DNA from: Asterias rubens
Lineage: Eukaryota; Echinodermata; Asteroidea; Forcipulatida; Asteriidae
Assembly (NCBI RefSeq): GCF_902459465.1
Contig: NC_047067.1
Location: 13,652,840 to 13,716,839, forward strand
Direction: 5' to 3'
DNA: 64,000 nucleotides
Of the stretch, positions 58,601-64,000 are shown one piece after another. The position numbers and the translations under genes are program-made. The notes beneath the pieces were generated by a model, which was not told the origin of the DNA, ran no database searches, and saw only the letters and a program-made list of their open reading frames with translations. Position 1 is the stretch's first letter. Each line of letters starts with the position of its first letter.

Positions 58601-58957
58601 GTATAGACCGTGCAAGTCTCACTCATATTCAAACTGTTTTGGGAACATATCTGCATTTTGGCTTCACACGGCTGTTTAGGCAGCGAATGTTTCACAGTAG
58701 TTGAGCACATTTAAACTTATGCAAATTATTTGTTGCGAATTTGTGACGTCAAAATTTGTATCGCATTCGCAGGAAGTATATGAACCAGGCTTTACTCTAG
58801 CTATTATTAAGTTCTTCATCTTTTCGTGTTTGGTTTGTTCTCATTTCAGGCTGCAATTATAGGCAATTTGGCCAATAAGATCTCAGGGAGACAACCAACA
58901 ACTAGCCAACCATCAACTTCCAATGGCAGGACCGGAGGCTCTCCACCCCGCCAATAG
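49618..58957 (+). CDS. KRIT1: KRIT1 (CCM1) scaffold protein, apparently without its Nudix-like domain
   Basis: KRIT1 links Rap1, HEG1 and CCM2 at cell junctions. CDS exons: 49618-49875, 50356-50489, 51048-51182, 52129-52191, 52655-52748, 53191-53298, 53708-53806, 54514-54577, 55055-55206, 55643-55759, 55928-55977, 56135-56270, 56962-57144, 57911-58039, 58850-58957. All phases agree, giving 609 residues (human 736). NPAY (in RRNVTNPAYVTE), NPVF and NPFF match the three NPx(Y/F) motifs, the first being the ICAP1 site. Ankyrin repeats follow (PLHYACWNGHADAVRALL, PYHFAAFRGHAACVQLL), then a FERM domain from PIRIAVHLMD through HKPVLHV, LYLRRDALL, QIVYGDHDARKHKP and GVNSRGIHLINA. The Ser/Pro-rich C-tail differs from human. 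The ATG at 49618 directly follows an in-frame TGA; ATG 49660, after a possible acceptor CCGTCCAG, is an alternative. No Nudix-domain exon was found upstream. Confidence 0.92.
49939..50328. mobile_element. MITE, 'TTAAAGGCAGTGGACAC' family, in a KRIT1 intron
   Basis: It starts TTTAAAGGCATTGGACACC and ends AAGTGTCCAGTGCCTAA. It fills most of the intron between the exons ending 49875 and starting 50356 and stops fewer than 30 bp before that acceptor. Confidence 0.8.
50833..51006. mobile_element. Foldback MITE, 'GCCGTCGATTTCAC' family, diverged
   Basis: It runs from CCATCGATTTCACCAGACTC to TTTTTGAAATTGGC in a KRIT1 intron, ending about 40 bp before the acceptor at 51047. Confidence 0.6.
51445..51675 (-). 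mobile_element. SINE copy, 'GTCATGGCCGAG' family, in a KRIT1 intron
   Basis: CGACCGGGACTCCAACC and CTCTCGGCCATGACAC give the reversed tRNA-like head, and ACCTCTACCCTCGCAGG the body. It is embedded in another repeat that also occurs at 8540-8760 and 52790-53145. Confidence 0.7.
52264..52607. mobile_element. MITE, 'TTAAAGGCAGTGGACAC' family, in a KRIT1 intron
   Basis: It starts AAGGCACTGGACACTTTTGG and ends TAGGTGTCCAGTCCCATTAA. Diverged. It occupies most of the intron between the two ankyrin-repeat exons ending 52191 and starting 52655. Confidence 0.7.
52790..53145. repeat. Interspersed repeat, 'CTCCGCGGTAGT' family, in a KRIT1 intron
   Basis: It contains AACTTCACTACCGCAG, AAGAACTGTCCTACTTATTA and GATACCTCACCATGCAATGC and fills nearly all of the intron between the exons ending 52748 and starting 53191. 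Confidence 0.6.
53320..53560. repeat. Degenerate 20-25 bp minisatellite in a KRIT1 intron
   Basis: About nine imperfect units of 'ACTCAGAAGACAAAATGACC' type begin about 20 bp after the donor at 53299. Later units are more alike than early ones. Confidence 0.75.
53959..54302. mobile_element. MITE, 'TTAAAGCCATTGGACACTTTC' family, in a KRIT1 intron
   Basis: The terminal inverted repeats are clear: AAAGCCATTGGACACTTTCGG on the left and CCGAAAGTGTCCAATGGCTTT on the right. It resembles the GGCAGTGGACAC family at the tips but differs inside. A truncated relative lies at about 44611-44720. Confidence 0.8.
54680..54955 (-). mobile_element. SINE copy, 'GTCATGGCCGAG' family, in a KRIT1 intron
   Basis: CCAACCGAGATTCAAACCCAC is the reversed B box, with AGGTACCCATTAACCCCTGGG from the body. 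The A-box end is degraded. Confidence 0.65.
55280..55500. repeat. Repeat with 'GAAACGTCGAGACCGAACCGGCTC' text
   Basis: In a KRIT1 intron. The blocks AGAGTATACTGTTTGAAACG, GAACCGGCTC and CCAACACTCACTCATGAG recur in reverse at about 25890-26000, so it is a dispersed repeat. The ends are unclear. Confidence 0.55.
56443..56646. mobile_element. MITE with perfect 15-bp terminal inverted repeats
   Basis: TAGACGATGTGACCT (56443-56457) and AGGTCACATCGTCTA (56632-56646) are exact inverse complements. Inner inverted words GCCGGGCAAAA and TTTTTGCCCGGC extend the foldback. 204 bp, no ORF, in a KRIT1 intron. ATG/TATA-like bases flank it, but no clear target duplication is visible. Confidence 0.85.
56788..56912 (-). 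mobile_element. tRNA-derived SINE copy in a KRIT1 intron
   Basis: Reverse orientation. CTCTACCAACCGAGCTAACTA is the complement of the A box, and the 5' block GGCTGTCTCCCTATCAG... also matches in reverse. It ends about 50 bp before the acceptor at 56961. Confidence 0.7.
57190..57530 (+). mobile_element. LINE C-terminal remnant in a KRIT1 intron
   Basis: The plus strand gives RLQRQQNSAVRLVTLTRRMS, then ILQAIHWLPVHDG after a frame change, and later PSLWNALVDALPQSVRV. All are diagnostic blocks downstream of the reverse transcriptase in CR1/L2-like elements. Stops and frameshifts show it is dead. Confidence 0.75.
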
Positions 58958-60547
58958 AGGGCACCCTTTCCTTTTAGATCAATCTTCATGGGAAACCAAA
59001 ACTCTTGTGTGTGCGTGTGTGTGAGCGTGTCTACCCGTGGACACCGAGGGCTTGGAGTGGTGCAACAGAGCGAGGGCGCCCTTGCTTTGAGTTTGCATCA
59101 AACCCAATCAGAAAAGCAAAGAGAAGTCCTCAACTCAGCGGGTCAAAGAACATGCGTGTGTGTGTGTATATATATATATAAAAAACAATGAAGGCCACCA
59201 CTTTGTGGCATTTGAGTGCCATTTGGACTCGAGCGGAAGAGTTATACTCAGAAATTCAAGAAGATTCTTGAGCTGTTGGAGGAGATTATTTGTGCAGAAC
59301 AGGAAGACTTCAGGCTGCCTTGCCATTATTCCTTGTTATTTGCTCAGATTTTATATGGTTTTATTTCCTTGCAAATTCGGAAGCATTTTGGTAACATTTA
59401 CCAAAACATTGCAGGAATTGTTTTCATATTTTATCTGAAAACGACAATTTTGTTTTTTTCTTTTTAAACTGTGGCATTGTTAAAAGCGGCTGTACAAAAG
59501 CGGCTGTCAAGCCTTTCATGGTTACTATGTGGCAACATCCCCAATGTAGATAACGCATGTACAACACAGGGGCCGCTCTCTGTGATGCATTACGAATGGC
59601 CAAATGTAGTAGTCAAAATGGTATCAGCTTCTGTAAATTGTGTTTTCGGATTTCAAACTTTTGCAGTTGTCATCAGTGCACGAAGGTATGAAGCTTTTAA
59701 AACGCTAAGCCATTTGCAAGTTAGATTTCGAATAATGTCTGGTACATTACCAGTTTAATCTGAAATCCTCAGACTATAGAGAAGGGTGTTCTGTTGTTTG
59801 ATTTGGGACAAGCTTTTGCATAGTTGCGTTAGAGACAGTGAACACCCAAACAGATTGTTGAATGAATGTGTATGGCACAGTTGCACTAGGGTTTGCGCAT
59901 CTGGAGGTTGCTAAACAAAGCTTGAACCATTCGACATAGCAACTGTCTCTATTGACCACATAACATTTGTTTACACAAAAATAACCTTATATAATCCAGG
60001 GCCTTTCTAACAGGCGAGATACTACACGAGTCATATGGGAAATTTACATTTTGTGTAAAAAAATTCCACATAAACTCAACAGACATAAAAATAAATAGTT
60101 GTAGATGGCTTAGGATCCAACAGCATTTTCTTTTTTAAGTTGACTGCTGAAGGCTAAAGGTTTTAATGTGGCAAAAAGATCAGCTTTAAGCCAAGTCCCC
60201 CCCCCCCCCCCCCCCCCCCTCTGTTAAAGGAAATACACAGACGTAACTCCGATATTCAAAGCTGGTCTTGGACTGTGCTATTTATTGTTTGTATGTGTTA
60301 TTGTTATCCCTCAGACTACAATGTTGTAGTCTCTAAGCAATTTTGTTTAACTTATTTATATTCACCAAGTATACATCATAGGTTGAACTTGTGATTCAAT
60401 GTTTAGAAGCTCAAAATCAAGTAGTGTTTTGAAGTCATTTGTGACAACTAACGCACAGAATTCAAACCAAACCGGATCTAAAGGGAAAGTACAGGAGGCA
60501 TTTTCTTTACAATCTTTCATGAAATTTTGGAAAAAGATACTGACTTT
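58958..60547. other. KRIT1 3'UTR and flank
   Basis: It starts right after the KRIT1 stop. It includes (TG)n runs near 59010 and 59153-59167 with an adjoining (TA)n, and a C homopolymer at about 60198-60219. AATAAA near 60089 is a possible poly(A) signal for a 3'UTR of about 1.1 kb. ORFs here have no domain features and look like chance. Confidence 0.5.
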
Positions 60548-60892
60548 TGTCAGGGTGTACTTTTGGTAATTACTCTTACAAGTTGTTGACCGTAAAGAGC
60601 ATTGGAGAGCTGTTGATATTATAAAACACTATTAGAATCGACCCCCTTTGAGATAATGTAGTCTTAGAGAAAGAGGTATATTTCCAATCACAAATTTGAA
60701 TCTGAGAAAGGCTTCAAGCATAAAGCATTTCTCAGGAATCTAACAGCACACAATTCTATGCAACAAGGACCTTCCTGCAATTTCGATGACCACAACCCAA
60801 AATGTTCACAGGTTTGTTATTTTATGCATATGTTGAGATACATTTAGTGAGGATGCTGGTCTTTGAAACTTACCAAAAGTATACCCCTTTAA
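60548..60892. mobile_element. MITE, 'TTAAAGGCAGTGGACAC' family, old copy
   Basis: It contains GTACTTTTGGTAATTACTC near the left end and ACTTACCAAAAGTATACCCC near the right end, with the TTTGTTATTTTATGCATATG block. Diverged. Downstream of KRIT1. Confidence 0.6.
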
Positions 60893-61759
60893 AAATCAGC
60901 CTTTAATTCAGCATTTATACAGTGTAATTTTTGTGAAGACTACATGTATCATCAAATTTGACGCCAAAATCAAACACTTTTTAGAAACAGTGAACTCGCA
61001 TTAAAAGGGAAGACAACCGAAGCATCAGTCATGATGTGATGTGATGTAATGGACACTATTCAGAAATTGAGAACTATCATCCTGTAGTAGGTCTTATTTC
61101 AAAGTTCTTCTCATCTATTTGCTGAGAAAATGAAAACCTTGTTTGGAGTTTTGTCACATACTGTCTGGTTTTTACATGCAGCATCACAAATAATGTCAAA
61201 GAATAATACTGCAGTGCACTTTTTTTGGGGGGGGAATACACTTGCTGTGTATACGTAGTGGAGTTACCCGTGGTGTTTTCAAGGAGCAAAGCTGATTGAA
61301 CCACAGCGTATACAAAACAAAACTGACAGACTGGATAGCATAATTTAAATGCAAGGGGTCTAGATGCTTCTTTTTCAAGCTACATGAATTACCATAAGAA
61401 AGCAAAGTTGTACTTTCCCTTTTTGCAATATCCTTTAAATTTCTATTACATGTATTTCTTTTAAGCAAGAATTTTACTGATGTACATTTTTTGTTAACAA
61501 AATTCTTGAATCAGTAGGCTATGTTTTAATTTGAAAAATCATCAAGATGTTCAGAAATAAAAAATAAGAGTACTTTGTATTCACTATTCTTGAAAACAAC
61601 AATGGCTGACCTTGTATTTTTCTACTTTCTTGACATAATGGTGTGTCATGGTTGTGCCTACTAACAGACTCAAGCTCTCTGGTGTTTTCTGATCAGCTGA
61701 GTGTGGATTTGAGTCCCTGTCTTACAAAACAACTAAATTTTTGTAAAGCGTCTTTACTG

Positions 61760-62115
61760 TTTAAATCAAGTTCAAAGCGCCGAAAAGAGCAAACCCAATG
61801 GAACGATAACTGCAACATAATATTACATCTGATACAAATGAGTTTTGAGAGTTTTTGAACAATGTAAAAGAGTTACAATTTCTGATGTGTACTGGGAGGT
61901 TGTTCCATATTCGCGGAGCAATAAAGGAGAAAGTCCGGTTGTGAGCAGATGAGAATCTTGACACTTTAGTGCTTTCAAAGCAAGACGTTTGAACATTTTA
62001 GCTCTGTCCTTCCTTCGTATGGGACGTAAAACCTTAGGTCCCGTGTGTTGTATTAATGCTAAGAGGAGTCGGCCCAAATGTTTTTGGGCCGATGCGCACA
62101 CACTCAGCATTGTAC
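61760..62115 (-). mobile_element. LINE C-terminal fragment
   Basis: The minus strand has RRKDRAKMFKRLALKALKCQ and, in the next frame, FSFIAPRIWNNLPVHIRNCN followed by SFTLFKNSQ. This is the APxIWNxLPxxIR block of a non-LTR retrotransposon C-terminus. It is from a different lineage than the fragment at 42520-42960, and it is frame-shifted. Confidence 0.65.
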
Positions 62116-62289
62116 ACATCTAGATCCAGAAAGATCACAATCACAAAACAAATGGCATCCTAAAAATATAGCACAATGCATCTTGAGCTTGACCGAGTAT
62201 AGTTAAAAACTGCCAAGATGGAAGCCGTGCTGTTTTAAAGTTACACAACTACATGCATATGCCAGGTTTTATAGTTGTGTATCGATAAG

Positions 62290-63292
62290 ACTTCTCATCC
62301 AACACCGGTTGGAGAAACAAGGTGGAAAGGTGTTAGCTGTGTTTGTTGACTACAAAAAGGCACTCAACCGTGTATGGAATTTTGGTTTGTTCGATGTCTT
62401 GCAACAATATGGCGTCCCTGTAAAACTTATCGTCATCATTAAGGATCTGTACAACAAGGCTAAGAGCTGCATCAGGATAAGCACAGAACACACCAACAGG
62501 CTAGGTTTCTAACTACTATGGGTGTGCCGCAGGGTTGCCTGTTATCTCCTGACCTGTTCAACTTCTCCTTGGAGACTATCCTGACGGGCTTTGCTGAGTG
62601 TGATTAGTTTGGGATTAATGTATACGGGTACAGACTGCGGGACCTACGCTTTGTAGACACAATCGCTCTGACAGCATAGCAGAGACAGAAGCTGTTGCTC
62701 CAGATTTTACTTGACAGAGTCCATAACACCAGCAATAAGTACGGAATGGAGATCACTGGAGAAAACTCCAAAGAATCTGGCAAGACAAAGACGTAGCACA
62801 AAAAACAAAACTGCGGCTCATGAATGCACTGGTTTATCCTGTTCTTCTATACAGCTCAGCAGCTTGGACCATCAGGAAGGCAGACCAGAAGAAGTTAGAA
62901 GCTTTCCAAATGCGCTGCCTGGGCAAAACCCTGAACATCTCCTGGCAAGACAAGGTGCGAAATGAAGAGGTGTGGAGGAGAGCGTCAGCTGTTGGCAACC
63001 CACCAGAGTTGATCACTTCATGCATCCACAAGATCCAACTTTCCTGGTTTGGCCACATAGTGAGAATGAAAAACAACAGGCTCCCAAAATGCATCCTACT
63101 TGAAACAGTAACTGGGAAAAATAGACGGGGTAGGCCTCGGAAGAGGTGGGAAAGTGATATCATCATGAACAGCACCTTCTAGCTGGAACACTGAAAAGCG
63201 CAAGTTAGGCAAATAGAGTGGAGAAAGAAAATTTGTGTAGCAAAAGTCCTGCAGGACACAGTGGAAGATTGATTGATTGATTGATTGACCGC
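62290..63292 (+). mobile_element. Decayed LINE: reverse transcriptase and C-terminal region with GATT tail
   Basis: VLAVFVDYKKALNRVWNFGL with LFDVLQQYGVPVKLI, then GVPQGCLLSPDLFNFSLETI (the RT 'QG..LSP' block), and further on MNALVYPVLLYSSAAWTIRK, LEAFQMRCLGKTLNISW, WFGHIVRM and GRPRKRW. These match, in order, the RT and post-RT region of a common animal non-LTR retrotransposon type. The YxDD region is damaged and at least two frame changes and several stops occur, so it is a pseudogene. It ends in (GATT)n at about 63269-63290, a microsatellite tail typical of the 3' end of some LINE clades. Confidence 0.85.
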
Positions 63293-64000
63293 AACGCTTC
63301 AAAATCGCACCCCCCCCCCCCCATGGTTGCTGTAATGAGTGTTACAGCCTGCATGCTATATATAGCCCAACAACCTTGGGCGACGTGCCCTATCGATAAC
63401 CACTGGTAGGGATGTACTGAAAAACAAAGCTGATTGGTTCCCAAAAACTGACTACTTTGGGTGCACGTTTGTTAATCCTACATTTGTATGTCACTTGTAG
63501 GAAGCTTAGTATGCGCGTGTCAAACAGAAGTATTTTGACGCTATTCTGATTCAAATGAATCATGTTTTTATACTGTCACCCTAAACTGATAACAAGTTTT
63601 AAGGTTCAAGGTTCATTTTGTTTTCCACAGTATCAACAAATAAAATACATTATCACTCAAGAGCAATCAGTTTCTTTGCAGGTTAGCATACTTGTGGATT
63701 GTACACAAGTTGGGAAACTGTGCACGTTAAAAAAACAGCCAAGATGGACAACATGCTGTTTTCAGTTTACATGTACCAATGCCAAAATTTACAGTTGGGT
63801 TACAAATCAAGGCGCTTCAACTTTCAGTATTCCTGCAAGGTATGTGGGACTATACGTTTAATTTATGAAACCATACCATATACATAGCTCAGTAATAGTT
63901 TACAAGGTGCTGTGGCGCAATATGCAGCCAATCAAATTAGGAATACCAAGTCGAACCCCTTCTCTTTTCAAGTGCACTAGATTCTTTTACGTCCCATCCA
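63293..64000. other. Unassigned right end
   Basis: A C homopolymer at about 63309-63322, AT-rich DNA, and at 63900-64000 a segment (GGTGCTGTGGCGCAATATGC through TTTTACGTCCCATCC) that recurs in diverged form at about 57620-57740 and 43890-43960, so it is part of a dispersed repeat. No gene was seen. Confidence 0.5.

Noticed and set aside
59471..59758. 95-codon frame after KRIT1
   Set aside because: It lies in the probable 3'UTR and has no features of a protein domain.

Overview
This is animal nuclear DNA with many short exons, GT-AG introns, high AT content and dense interspersed repeats. The gene set (LETMD1, KRIT1, a CSRNP family member) is bilaterian. The repeat set (tRNA-derived SINEs, TTAA-flanked foldback MITEs, LINE 3' fragments) together with the gene structures suggests an echinoderm, perhaps a sea star. 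That placement is tentative because no search could be run.

Layout. (1) 1-13 kb, minus strand: a 12-exon gene for a charged coiled-coil protein that runs off the left edge, with a candidate alternative first exon at 3102-3209. (2) 14.2-18.1 kb, minus strand: a complete six-exon gene for a 197-residue protein I do not recognise. (3) 18.1-27.1 kb: no supported gene, but it holds a 303-bp near-identical copy of part of the next gene. (4) 27.1-30.4 kb, plus strand: a three-exon CSRNP (cysteine/serine-rich nuclear protein) gene. (5) 30.4-38.7 kb: its 3' flank and repeats. (6) 38.7-48.2 kb, minus strand: LETMD1 in nine exons. (7) 49.6-59.0 kb, plus strand: KRIT1 (CCM1), probably head-to-head with LETMD1 across a promoter of about 0.3 kb. 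(8) 59-64 kb: KRIT1 3' flank and decayed LINE retrotransposons.

I translated each exon and checked splice sites and reading phase by eye. Every junction in the four main genes keeps frame, apart from one ambiguous acceptor in the last exon of gene 1. The genes do not form a shared pathway: LETMD1 is a mitochondrial inner-membrane protein, KRIT1 a junctional scaffold and CSRNP a nuclear transcription factor. The most notable points are a KRIT1 that seems to lack the N-terminal Nudix-like domain while keeping all three NPx(Y/F) motifs, the recent partial duplication of the CSRNP exon, a minisatellite whose unit carries a perfect hairpin, several MITE families that share TTAAAGG ends, and two unrecognised neighbouring minus-strand genes.
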